From CBDCWT01 sp965223305 (GTDB taxonomy: Bacteria; Planctomycetota; Planctomycetia; Pirellulales; Pirellulaceae), in assembly GCA_965223305.1 (NCBI GenBank), contig CBDCWT010000045.1, forward strand, positions 1-64,000: a DNA stretch of 64,000 bases. Reading direction: 5' to 3'. Below are positions 45,234 to 54,501 of this stretch, piece by piece. Each line of letters opens with the position of its first letter. Within the stretch, counting starts at the first letter, position 1. The notes below the pieces were generated by a model. It was given only the letters and a program-made list of their open reading frames with translations, ran no database searches and was not told the origin of the DNA. The translations under genes were made by a program, and so were the position numbers.

Positions 45234-48200
45234 ATGAACAGGCTAACGATAACGTTGCTGCTCTTCGCCATGTCCATCCCTGCGGTACTCGCTGCGGATC
45301 AGCTTTCGTGGGAGGAGTTGCCTTCACTTCCGGATGAGTTGGGGGTCGCAGGTCCGTTCGCCGGCGTGCACGGCGATGCGCTAGTCGTTGCCGGCGGCGC
45401 CAACTTCCCAAGACCTGTTTGGGAAAACGAAAAAGAGTGGCGTGACCGGATTTTCGTCCTAACAGAATCTGATGATGAACTTGTCTGGAAACTCGGCGGA
45501 AGGCTGGCTCGGCCGATCGCCTACGGAGCCGCGGTTTCAACACCGGACGGCGTCGTGTGCATGGGCGGCAACGATACCAAAACTACCTTCGATAATGTGT
45601 TCTTGCTGACTTGGGACGCGTCAACTCGATCGGTCGCGACAACCGAGTATCCGTCACTGCCCGAACCGTGCGCCTACGGCGCCGCCGCCTTGGTTGGCGA
45701 CGTGATCTACTTGGCCGGTGGGCAAAATGGCCAGTCCTTGGAATCGGCCATGACGAATTTCTGGGCGCTCGACCTCTCAAAAAGAGGGAATCCTGCTGAG
45801 TTTGTCTGGAGGGAACTTCCCCCTTGGGCAGGGCCATCGCGAGCACTGAACCTCACGGTGCACCAGCACAATGGAACCAATGATTGTGTGTATGTCATCA
45901 GTGGCCGCCGACAAGAAAGTCCGGCTGCCGACTCAGTCGAATTCCTGAAAGACGTCTGGGAGTACACGCTGACGACCGGCCAGTGGCGCAAACGGGCAGA
46001 CGCGCCTCGCTGTGTCATGGCGGGAACCGCCATCGGAGACGGCCGAAATCAGATCTTCGTGCTGGGCGGGGCTGATGGTTCCCTGTTCTTCAAAGGCGAT
46101 GAACTCAAGGACGAGCATCCCGGCTTTCCAAAAGAGGCGCTTGCCTTTGACACCGTCGCCAACAACTGGTCCAGCGCCGGCGCAACGCCACGAAACCATG
46201 TCACGACCGTCGCCGTCGAGTGGGACGGAGGGATCATCATTCCCAGCGGCGAAGTACGACCGCGGGTTCGTTCGCCGAAAGTCTGGCGCGTCATACCCAC
46301 GGTAACCGCGGCAGAGAAGGTCGATCTCTTCGAGGCCGGCAAGGGCGGCTACGCACGCTACCGCATTCCCGGCATCGTGGTCACCAAGCAGGGAACCGTC
46401 TTGGCATACTGTGAGGCTCGCAAGAAGCAAAGAGGAGACTGGGGACCGATCGATGTGATGATGCGGCGCAGCACCGACGGCGGAAGAACGTGGCTACCGC
46501 GCCAGAAGATCGTCCACATCGAGGGCGATTTGCCCGTCAATCCTCTGGCAGCTGCTCAGAATCTGGATCGGCCCGGTGACAACACGGTTAACAATCCGCT
46601 GGCGATCGTCGATCACGAAACGGGGGCCGTTCACTTTCTCTACTGCCTCGAATACATGCGCTGTTTCTACATGCGCAGCGATGACGACGGCATGACGTGG
46701 ACGGAGCCGGTTGAGATCACGAAGACGTTCGAGGATTTTCGTTCTGACTACGATTGGAAGGTGCTGGCGACGGGGCCGTCTCATGGGATTCAGTTAACTC
46801 ACGGGCCGCATCGCGGGCGACTGGTCGTGCCGGTTTGGTTGTCGTTAGGAACCGGAGGGCACGCGCATCGTCCGTCAGTTACCGCAACGATTTACAGCGA
46901 CGATCATGGGAAGACATGGAAGCGCGGTGACATCGCCGTACCAGACACGCCGGAGTTCGTTTTTCCGAACGAAACCGTGGCCGTGCAGCTTTCTGACGGA
47001 CACGTGATGCTCAATTCACGCAGCGAATCGAAGCGGCATCGGCGCCTGGTCACGATCAGCCCTGACGGAGCCAGCAACTGGTCTCAGCCACGTTTCGACC
47101 AGCAACTGCTGGAGCCGATCTGCATGGCCGGGATGACTCGCGTTAGGGCGGGGGTGATCGCGTTTTCGAATCCGCACAACCTCAGCCGCGGCGCCGGCCA
47201 ACAGACGCCGGGCACGGTCCGCGACCGCAAAAACGTGTCCATCAAGCTCAGCTACGACGAAGGCAAAACGTGGTCTGCTAACCGCTCGCTGGAGCCCGGC
47301 GTCAGCGGTTACAGCGACCTCGCGGCGCTCTCGGACGGGACGATTCTGTGTTTCTACGAACGCGGTACTACCGATGGCAAAGACCACTACCGAACTGGTC
47401 GGTTGACGGTGGCACGGGTCACTGAGGACTGGGTGCGCGCCGGAATCGAGGCAGATGTCTGTGTTTACGGTGGCTCGTCGGGCGGAGTTGTCGCGGCGGT
47501 GCAGGCGGCGCGGATGGGGAAGCGAGTTGTGTTGCTTGAACCGGGCCGGCATCTCGGAGGATTGACCTCAGGCGGGTTAAGCGCAGTCGATATCGGCGAT
47601 CCGCGTAGCGTAGGTGGGATCGCGCGGGAGTACTTTACTCGGCTCGTCGCCAACTACGACAAGGTCTTGAAGTGGGATCAACCGTTCCAAGGAAAAGGCG
47701 GCCCGGCGACTGGCGGCGCCTATTCGATCGAGCCGCATGTTGCGGAGCGCGTCTTCGACGAAATGGTGCAGGAAGCGGGGGTGACCGTCCTGCGGGACGC
47801 CCGCGTCGCCTCGGTTAGGAAAAAGGGCGCGCGGATCACGGAACTAGCGACCGACGATGGGCGCACCGTGCGGGCGAGGATGTTTCTCGACACCACTTAC
47901 GAAGGCGACCTCTTGGCGGCCGCCGGCGTGAGCTACACCCTTATGCGGGAAGGCAACGCCAAGTACGGAGAGAACTACAACGGCATTCACTACGCCGAGA
48001 AATACAAACCTCGCACCAACCACTTGCAACCGGGCTCGAATGGACGCGTGCCGGGTGGACAGGGCGTGTGGGATCGTGACTTTCCACTCGATCCCTACGT
48101 CGTTAAAGGCGACGCGGCTAGTGGGCTGCTTCCGCTGGTCAGCGAAGGCGATCCCGGAAAATCTGGCGAAGCGGCGCCGGGCGTGATGGCGTATTGCTTT

Positions 48201-51200
48201 CGTCTCTGCCTCAGTACGGCTGAGGATCGCCTGCCGATCCAGCCGCCGCCGGACTACGACGCGAAACGTTACGAGCTGGTGGCCCGCTTCATCGAAGCGT
48301 GTCAGGCAATCGGTGACGACATGGACCTCCGCTGGTTCAGCAAACACGACCCCCTGCCCAACCAGAAGTGGGACTTCAACACCGCGACCTTCGGCGGAAA
48401 CCGGCCGGGCGCCAGTTGGGAATGGCCGGAAGCGAGCTACGACCGCCGCCGCGAGATCGCCAAGGAACTCGAGAACTATCATCGCGGTTTGCTGCACTTT
48501 CTCGCCACCGATCCACGTGTGCCCGACAAGGTGCGCGGCGACATGGCGCGTTTCGGATTGCCCAGAGACGAGTTCACCGACAATGGCGGCTGGCCTCACC
48601 AGATCTACGTCCGCGAAGGCCGCCGCATGGTGAGCGATCTCGTTCTGACCGAGCACCACACGTTTGGTCGAAAGATCGCTGCAAACTCGATTGGGCTGGG
48701 TTCCTATGGCACAGACGTTCACGAGATCCGCCGCATCGTGAAAGACGGAGTCGTGACTCGCGAGGGCAAAGTGGCGGGCGGGCGCGGCGGCTTCGGGCCC
48801 TACCAAATCGGTTATGGCGCCGTTGTTCCCAAGCGGGCGGAATGTGAAAACCTGTTCGCCACCTTTGCTCTATCCGCCAGCCACACCGCTTTCGCCAGCA
48901 TCCGGATGGAGCCGGTTTTCATGGTGACCAGCCAGTCTGCGGCGACGGCCGCCTGTCTGGCAATCGATGACGAAGTTGCGGTTCAAGACGTGGAATACGA
49001 AAAGCTGCGCACCCGGCTGGTGACGGACGGGCAGGTGCTTGCGTGGCCTCCCCCAGGGGTCGCGACCGCGGCGCCTCGGAAAGTCGTTTCACCGGAGAGC
49101 CTTCCCGGTATTGTCTTGGATGACACTCACGCGAAGTATCAGGGCTCCTGGTCCGCCAGCAGCGCGCGGCCATCGCCGATCGGCGCCGGTTACCGGCACG
49201 ACAACAACACCGACCGTGGAAACAAGAGCGCCACCTTCACGGCAACGATTCCGGCGGCCGGGGACTACGAGATTCGGCTGCTTTATTCCTGGCACCAGAA
49301 TCGGTCTACGAAAACGAAGGTGACTGTCGAAGCAGGGCCGGGAAAAAGGACCCTCCGGGTCAATCAGCGGGAACCGGCTCTGGTGAATCGAGTTCCTGCA
49401 GCGTTGGGTACGTTCCGATTCGAGGCCGACACGAAAGCCCGCGTCACCGTTTCCAACGAAGGCGCTGACGGCTACGTGGTCGTTGACGGCCTCCAGTTTC
49501 TCCCAGTCGAGATGGCCCGCGACGAACGCGCGGGCAAACGGCCCTCCGGCTACGCAGAGCGAGCGCCAGTGAACATTCCGCCACCCATGTTATTGAAGAC
49601 AGGCGCAGGACCAGACGAAGTGAACGGCAAGTCGTATGACCTCGTCGTCATCGGCGGCACGCCGGGCGGCATCGCCTGCGCGGTGCGCGCTGCCCGCGAG
49701 GGGCTCAGCGTGTTGCTAGTGAACCACACGCTGCATCTCGGTGGTTTCATCACGAGCGGCGCCGGCGGATGGGAGGCGCCATATGACGGACTGCGCTCGC
49801 CGATCTATGGCGAGATGCTCACAGGCGCGGCTGCCTATTACCGCGACCGCTATGGCGAAGGCTCGCCACAGCATCTGGCCTCGATGCAGAGCAAGACCAG
49901 CCGCGGACATATTGACCGACCGAAGATCGAGCCGCGGATTGCCGAGATGTTGTTTAACCAAATGGTTGAGAAGGAGAAGTCGCTGACCGTCCTGCTCGGT
50001 CAGGTCGTCACGAAAGCCGAGCGCGATGGTGCTTTGCTCAAAACCGTGACGCTCCAGCCAATGCACGGCGAAGGCCGTGTGACCGTGCAGGGAAAGGTAT
50101 TCGCCGACTGTATGTATGAAGGCGATCTCATGGCTGCTGCAGGTGTAAAAACGCAAATCGGCCGCGAGTCACGCGCGCAATACGGCGAGAAGCATGCGGG
50201 CGTCATTTACACGAAGAAGCGCCGGAGAGAGCCGGGCCAGCGAGGTTTTCCCAAAGCGGCCGACGAAGGCACTCTTAATATCCGCTACAACCCCAACTCC
50301 ACCGCCGAGATCGTCGAAGGCCCAAACAGTGGTGAAGCGGACGGCTCGGTGATGGCCTACAACTACCGCCTCATCCTCACGCGCGATCCGGCGAACAAAA
50401 TCGCGGTCTCGAAGCCAGCGGACTACGGTATCGACATGGCAAAAGCAGCCGGCAGTGGCGGTTTTGTACCCAATCTGCCCAATGCCAAAGTCGCCTGGAA
50501 CGGTGGTCGTTTGATCGGGCCTCAGAACGGCTATCCCGACGGCGACTGGCCCACGCGCGAGGCGATTTCCAAGCGTTATCTCAACGCCATGCTCATGCGG
50601 CTTTGGTGGCTGCAAAACGATCCCGACGTGTCCGAACGAGAGCGTAAGCGGTTCGCGGGTTACGGCCTTGCCGCAGATGAGTTCCCGGACAACAACCACG
50701 CGCCGTATGAGATCTATGTGCGGGAGGCACGGCGGCTCGTCGGTCGTTACGTCTTCAAAGAACAGGACAATGTGCTTGCTGGTGGCATTGCCCGCACGCC
50801 CATCCACAGCGACAGCGTCGCGATCACCGACTGGCCCATGGACTCCGTCGCCTGCCTGCCGCGCAAAGCGCCGGGAGGCAGCTATGACGGTATCCTCTTC
50901 CTCGGCGAAGAATCTCGCCCCGCGCAGGTGCCCTACCGCTCACTGTTGCCTGTCGAGGTGGACAACCTGCTCGTGCCGGTCGCGCTCTCGGCCTCCCATG
51001 TCGGGTGGGGCGCCATCCGTCTCGAACCAGTCTGGATGCAGACGGGCGAAAGCGCTGGCTTCGCCGCAGCGCTGGCTGTAAAAGGCCGAACGACACCTGC
51101 CGCGCTCGATCCTGACACTTTGATCCGCAAACTTGCTGCCAGCCGGGTCATGATCAGCTTCTTCAACGACCTGGATGTCAACTCAGACGATCCCCGCGTC

Positions 51201-53396
51201 CCTGCGGCACAGTATTTCGGCACGAAAGGCTTCTTCGCCAGCTACGACGCAAGACTCGACGAGCCGCTGACCGAAGCCGTGCGACGCGCGTGGGGGGAAG
51301 GATTGGCGGCCATCCGTAAGGGCCGGCTCAATGCGACGGCGTTTGCCAGGCTGGTGCATCGGGCAGAAGCCGCCCATTCTCCCCAACTGGCGCGCACCCG
51401 CGGCGAAGCCGTGCTCAGCATGTGGCGCGCGGTTCATGGTGGCACATCTTCTTCAGGCGCAGCAAACGGCGCCGCCCCTACTTCTCCTCGGCGAGAGCCT
51501 TTGAAGGTACAGCCTGTGCGGTCTTCCTCCGCCGCCGAGGTGCGGGGCAAGACTTATGACGTGGTGGTGATTGGCGCGTCACCGGGTGGCATCGCCTGCG
51601 CCGCGCGCGCCGCGCGTGAGGGGCTATCAGTTCTGTTGGTGCAACGCAACAAGCACATCGGCGGCATGCTGACCAACGGGCTCATGCAGTGGGATGCACT
51701 CTATGGCGGCCCACGTTCTCCCATCTTCAACGAATACGCGAAGAACATTGAGGACTACTACCGCAAAACCTACGGACCCGACTCGCCGCAGTTCCGGCAG
51801 GCGCGCTACTCGCAGCAGCATTATCCCATGAGCCGCTTCGAGTGCGGCGTGGCCGAGCATTTGTTTAATCAACTGGTCTCGGCCGAACCAAACATCACCA
51901 CCTTGCTTTCGCACTACCCGGCAAACATCCAGCGCGAAGGCGCAGCCTTGAAGACACTCACACTGCGCGAATACGGTACCACGAACGACACCGATGTGAC
52001 TGGCACGACATATGTTGACGCCACATACGAAGGTGACCTCGCCGCCTTAGCGAAGGTGCCGTATCGTGTCGGCCGCGAGGGGCACGACGAATATGGCGAG
52101 CCTCACGCGGGAAGAATCTTTACCAACATCAGCAGGGAAAGCGGACCGCAAGATGCGAAGGATGGCAAGCTCAACATCCACCCCTACAGTCACAGCCAGG
52201 GCACCATTGATCCCGACAGTCCGCGTACAGCCGATCGTGCCGTGCAGGGCTATAACTATCGTTTCAGCCTCAGCAATGAACCCGGCAACATCCGCCTGCC
52301 CGAGAAACCGCCGGGATACGACCGCGAGCAGTACATTGACTACTACCGGCTATTCATGAGCGCGGGCAGGCTCAATGGCAAAGCAAGCTTTAACGCCGCC
52401 GTGCTCCCTGGTGAAGGCCACGCCTATCCCGAGGCAACTTGGCCCGAGCGCGAGACGATCATTGAGCGCCACAAGAGCTTCGCGCTGGGCCTGATGTGGT
52501 TTTTGCAGAACGACGAATCTGTCCGCCCTGAATCGCGCGAGCGTTATCGCCGCATCGGCCTGCCGCTTGACGAGTTCCCCGACAACGAGAACATCCCGTA
52601 CGAGATGTATGTCCGTGAGGCGAGGCGCATCGTCGGCCGCCATGTCTTCACAGAACACGACAACCGATCCGCACCCGGTCTGACGCGGACGCCGATTCAC
52701 GCGGACAGCGTCGCCTTCACCGATTGGGCGATGGATTCCCACGACTGCACCTGGGATCGCAGACCCGGTTACGCCTTCGATGGCAAACTCATCCTGACGG
52801 AGGAATCGCGCCCCGCGCAGATCCCCTGGCGCAGCTTGTTACCACAGGGCGTGGACAACCTCATCGTGCCCGTCTGCCTCGGCGCCACCCATGTTGCCTG
52901 GGGCGCTGTGCGACTCGAACCCGTGTGGATGATGACCGGCGAAGCCTCCGGGCTCGCCGCTGCATTGGCACGAAGACAAGGCACGACGCCAGGCCAGCTC
53001 AATGCCGATCTGCTCGTGCGCGCCCTCTGCGAGAAGCGTCACTTCGTCAGTTTCTTTAATGACCTCGAAGCCGCCGCCGTTCATCCCGCCATGCCCGCCG
53101 CCCAGTATTTTGCGACCCGGGGTTTCTTGGCTGACTACGACGCCCGTCTCGACGAGCCACTGACCGAGGCCGTACGACGCGTCTGGGAGGAAGGATTGAC
53201 CGCGCTGCGTGAAGGCCGCCTCGATGCGATGGCTCTTGCCAGACAAGCGCGTCAAGCGGAAGTCACCGATTCACCAAAACTGGAACACACCCGCGGCGAT
53301 GCCATGCTAAGCATGTGGCGGGCCATCAGTGGCAAGCATCGTCGCGCCGCGTCCGTCCCATGTCACATACCCTCGCCCATATCGACGAATCGCTGA
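45234..53396 (+). CDS. 2720-residue mutarotase-sialidase-triple FAD oxidoreductase
   Basis: A signal peptide (LTITLLLFAMSIPAVLAA) comes first. Residues about 25-350 form a Kelch propeller like the cyclically permuted mutarotase/NanM family. Residues about 365-735 are an exo-sialidase with the RIP motif (YARYRIPG) and Asp boxes STDGGRTW, SDDDGMTW, SDDHGKTW and SYDEGKTW. Three FAD_oxidored domains start at about 740 (YGGSSGGVVAA), 1468 (VVIGGTPGGIACA) and 2108 (VVIGASPGGIACA). A golvesin-C-like beta domain lies at about 1290-1430. Domains 2 and 3 are close duplicates, sharing YVREARR, RTPIH and YDARLDEPLTEAVRR. It would act outside the cytoplasm. It may release and convert sialic acid; the oxidoreductase substrates are unknown. 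One continuous frame of 8.2 kb, with no internal stop. Confidence 0.9.
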   Translation: MNRLTITLLLFAMSIPAVLAADQLSWEELPSLPDELGVAGPFAGVHGDALVVAGGANFPRPVWENEKEWRDRIFVLTESDDELVWKLGGRLARPIAYGAAVSTPDGVVCMGGNDTKTTFDNVFLLTWDASTRSVATTEYPSLPEPCAYGAAALVGDVIYLAGGQNGQSLESAMTNFWALDLSKRGNPAEFVWRELPPWAGPSRALNLTVHQHNGTNDCVYVISGRRQESPAADSVEFLKDVWEYTLTTGQWRKRADAPRCVMAGTAIGDGRNQIFVLGGADGSLFFKGDELKDEHPGFPKEALAFDTVANNWSSAGATPRNHVTTVAVEWDGGIIIPSGEVRPRVRSPKVWRVIPTVTAAEKVDLFEAGKGGYARYRIPGIVVTKQGTVLAYCEARKKQRGDWGPIDVMMRRSTDGGRTWLPRQKIVHIEGDLPVNPLAAAQNLDRPGDNTVNNPLAIVDHETGAVHFLYCLEYMRCFYMRSDDDGMTWTEPVEITKTFEDFRSDYDWKVLATGPSHGIQLTHGPHRGRLVVPVWLSLGTGGHAHRPSVTATIYSDDHGKTWKRGDIAVPDTPEFVFPNETVAVQLSDGHVMLNSRSESKRHRRLVTISPDGASNWSQPRFDQQLLEPICMAGMTRVRAGVIAFSNPHNLSRGAGQQTPGTVRDRKNVSIKLSYDEGKTWSANRSLEPGVSGYSDLAALSDGTILCFYERGTTDGKDHYRTGRLTVARVTEDWVRAGIEADVCVYGGSSGGVVAAVQAARMGKRVVLLEPGRHLGGLTSGGLSAVDIGDPRSVGGIAREYFTRLVANYDKVLKWDQPFQGKGGPATGGAYSIEPHVAERVFDEMVQEAGVTVLRDARVASVRKKGARITELATDDGRTVRARMFLDTTYEGDLLAAAGVSYTLMREGNAKYGENYNGIHYAEKYKPRTNHLQPGSNGRVPGGQGVWDRDFPLDPYVVKGDAASGLLPLVSEGDPGKSGEAAPGVMAYCFRLCLSTAEDRLPIQPPPDYDAKRYELVARFIEACQAIGDDMDLRWFSKHDPLPNQKWDFNTATFGGNRPGASWEWPEASYDRRREIAKELENYHRGLLHFLATDPRVPDKVRGDMARFGLPRDEFTDNGGWPHQIYVREGRRMVSDLVLTEHHTFGRKIAANSIGLGSYGTDVHEIRRIVKDGVVTREGKVAGGRGGFGPYQIGYGAVVPKRAECENLFATFALSASHTAFASIRMEPVFMVTSQSAATAACLAIDDEVAVQDVEYEKLRTRLVTDGQVLAWPPPGVATAAPRKVVSPESLPGIVLDDTHAKYQGSWSASSARPSPIGAGYRHDNNTDRGNKSATFTATIPAAGDYEIRLLYSWHQNRSTKTKVTVEAGPGKRTLRVNQREPALVNRVPAALGTFRFEADTKARVTVSNEGADGYVVVDGLQFLPVEMARDERAGKRPSGYAERAPVNIPPPMLLKTGAGPDEVNGKSYDLVVIGGTPGGIACAVRAAREGLSVLLVNHTLHLGGFITSGAGGWEAPYDGLRSPIYGEMLTGAAAYYRDRYGEGSPQHLASMQSKTSRGHIDRPKIEPRIAEMLFNQMVEKEKSLTVLLGQVVTKAERDGALLKTVTLQPMHGEGRVTVQGKVFADCMYEGDLMAAAGVKTQIGRESRAQYGEKHAGVIYTKKRRREPGQRGFPKAADEGTLNIRYNPNSTAEIVEGPNSGEADGSVMAYNYRLILTRDPANKIAVSKPADYGIDMAKAAGSGGFVPNLPNAKVAWNGGRLIGPQNGYPDGDWPTREAISKRYLNAMLMRLWWLQNDPDVSERERKRFAGYGLAADEFPDNNHAPYEIYVREARRLVGRYVFKEQDNVLAGGIARTPIHSDSVAITDWPMDSVACLPRKAPGGSYDGILFLGEESRPAQVPYRSLLPVEVDNLLVPVALSASHVGWGAIRLEPVWMQTGESAGFAAALAVKGRTTPAALDPDTLIRKLAASRVMISFFNDLDVNSDDPRVPAAQYFGTKGFFASYDARLDEPLTEAVRRAWGEGLAAIRKGRLNATAFARLVHRAEAAHSPQLARTRGEAVLSMWRAVHGGTSSSGAANGAAPTSPRREPLKVQPVRSSSAAEVRGKTYDVVVIGASPGGIACAARAAREGLSVLLVQRNKHIGGMLTNGLMQWDALYGGPRSPIFNEYAKNIEDYYRKTYGPDSPQFRQARYSQQHYPMSRFECGVAEHLFNQLVSAEPNITTLLSHYPANIQREGAALKTLTLREYGTTNDTDVTGTTYVDATYEGDLAALAKVPYRVGREGHDEYGEPHAGRIFTNISRESGPQDAKDGKLNIHPYSHSQGTIDPDSPRTADRAVQGYNYRFSLSNEPGNIRLPEKPPGYDREQYIDYYRLFMSAGRLNGKASFNAAVLPGEGHAYPEATWPERETIIERHKSFALGLMWFLQNDESVRPESRERYRRIGLPLDEFPDNENIPYEMYVREARRIVGRHVFTEHDNRSAPGLTRTPIHADSVAFTDWAMDSHDCTWDRRPGYAFDGKLILTEESRPAQIPWRSLLPQGVDNLIVPVCLGATHVAWGAVRLEPVWMMTGEASGLAAALARRQGTTPGQLNADLLVRALCEKRHFVSFFNDLEAAAVHPAMPAAQYFATRGFLADYDARLDEPLTEAVRRVWEEGLTALREGRLDAMALARQARQAEVTDSPKLEHTRGDAMLSMWRAISGKHRRAASVPCHIPSPISTNR

Positions 53397-53695
53397 CCCT
53401 GACCGCGGACATGCAAGACCTGCACTTCCTTTCCCGCAATCGTGAACAGCAGGCGATAGGGGTTGCCGTAGCGGGTGCGGAAAATCCGCTGGCGAATCTC
53501 TACTTCGTGGTCTTCGTTTTCTGGTGCTAAACCGCAGCGAAGCGGATGCGTTGTCAGCGACTCAAGGGCCTCGATGTACGCTTGAGCCCAGGCTTCGGCG
53601 CCTTGGGGAGACCGCTCGAAAATCCAATCGTAGATCGACTGACCGTCTAGCTTGGCCTGGCGAAAGACAACAACATGGAACTCGTCAGCCATCAT
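53363..53695 (-). CDS. ParE/RelE-superfamily toxin
   Basis: Likely start MADEFHVVVFRQAKLDGQSI near 53692; the frame opens at 53725. The fold markers are IYDWIFERSPQGAEAWAQAY, LESLTTHPLRCGLAPEN and YRLLFTIAGKEVQVLHVRGQGQR, typical of ParE-like gyrase or ribosome inhibitors. It overlaps its antitoxin and is convergent with the end of the giant gene (34 bases overlap). Confidence 0.82.
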   Translation of the reverse strand: MMADEFHVVVFRQAKLDGQSIYDWIFERSPQGAEAWAQAYIEALESLTTHPLRCGLAPENEDHEVEIRQRIFRTRYGNPYRLLFTIAGKEVQVLHVRGQGQRFVDMGEGM

Positions 53696-53930
53696 CCGTG
53701 ATGTTGTTGGTCTTTTTGAAACCACTCACATATTGGTCGAGAGGTTCACCCCGCCCGGCGCGAACATCCTCAAGGCCGCGCCGTATCCCCTCGTTCGCGT
53801 CTTCGCGTTCACGCTGGATAGTTCGCCAGAGTTCAAGCGCTTGCTCTGGCGTGATGTCGGCTTCACCAGCTGACAACTGTTCCACAAGGAACCGACTGAA
53901 GTCAGCGAGCTCTGTCTCGTGAGTTGCCAT
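53685..53930 (-). CDS. Antitoxin of the ParE/RelE pair
   Basis: An 81-residue acidic protein (LVEQLSAGEADITPEQALELWR, GIRRGLEDVRAGRGEPLDQYV). The GLEDVRAGRGEPLD part is common in antitoxins of this class. It is upstream of and overlaps the toxin gene. Confidence 0.8.
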   Translation of the reverse strand: MATHETELADFSRFLVEQLSAGEADITPEQALELWRTIQREREDANEGIRRGLEDVRAGRGEPLDQYVSGFKKTNNITDDG

Positions 53931-54150
53931 GTCTTGACGATACCACAGCCTCGCGAGCGGAATCCAGTCTCCATCGGCTCCGTGTCGCCTGCCAGCTCAA
54001 GGAAGGGCGATTTCAAAAGGGTACAATACCCTTTATGGAATCGGTTGAGCCCAGATAAGCCACTTAGGACAAATCCCCCTCCGTTGGTTGTCAGCCGCAA
54101 CTCGTTGGCGATAATCACGTTACTGTGTTTTACCGCAGAGGCCCGTTGAC
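53931..54150. other. Right end of module III
   Basis: No gene is supported. It has the motif AAAAGGGTACAATACCCTTT at 54016-54035, related to the left-end motif of modules III and IV and partly palindromic. Confidence 0.5.
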
Positions 54151-54195
54151 GTTGACATCGTGGAGGTCGTTGGTTCGAATCCAATACCGCCCACT
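54151..54195 (+). repeat. att site 4: exact copy of the tRNA-Val 3' part
   Basis: 45 bp identical to 30321-30365. It ends module III and begins module IV. The next 50 bp match the sequence after att site 3. Confidence 0.95.
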
Positions 54196-54220
54196 GGGTT
54201 ACGACGATTCGAGGTGTTTG

Positions 54221-54244
54221 GCAAAAGGGTATGAAAAGGGTACG
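54221..54244 (+). repeat. Left-end motif of module IV
   Basis: GCAAAAGGGTATGAAAAGGG continues TACG, identical to 42396-42419. No gene lies between att site 4 and the start of the primase-helicase gene. Confidence 0.65.
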
Positions 54245-54501
54245 AGCCGGCACTGGTCACCCTCTCCCTGCTAACCGCGCTTCGGTAAGTCACTTCTGCC
54301 CAACGGTTTCACTGTGTTGAAGCCTTCTTCTGCAATGGTACGAGCTCGACGGTTTCAGAGCGGCGCTCTTTTCGCCGTTGTTCGGCGTCACCAACAATCT
54401 CAACTGCGTTCGAGCGGCCGGTGCGCTTGCTAGAATCAAGTTCGGCAGCCGGAAGCTCTCACACCGGCTGTTACTGGTTTGACGCAGCTGGGAAGAAAAC
54501 G

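Noticed and set aside
41328..54195. Three additional tRNA-Val-like sequences
   Set aside because: Each contains only the part from the anticodon loop onward. There is no acceptor 5' strand, D arm or complete anticodon stem, so they are att copies and not tRNA genes.
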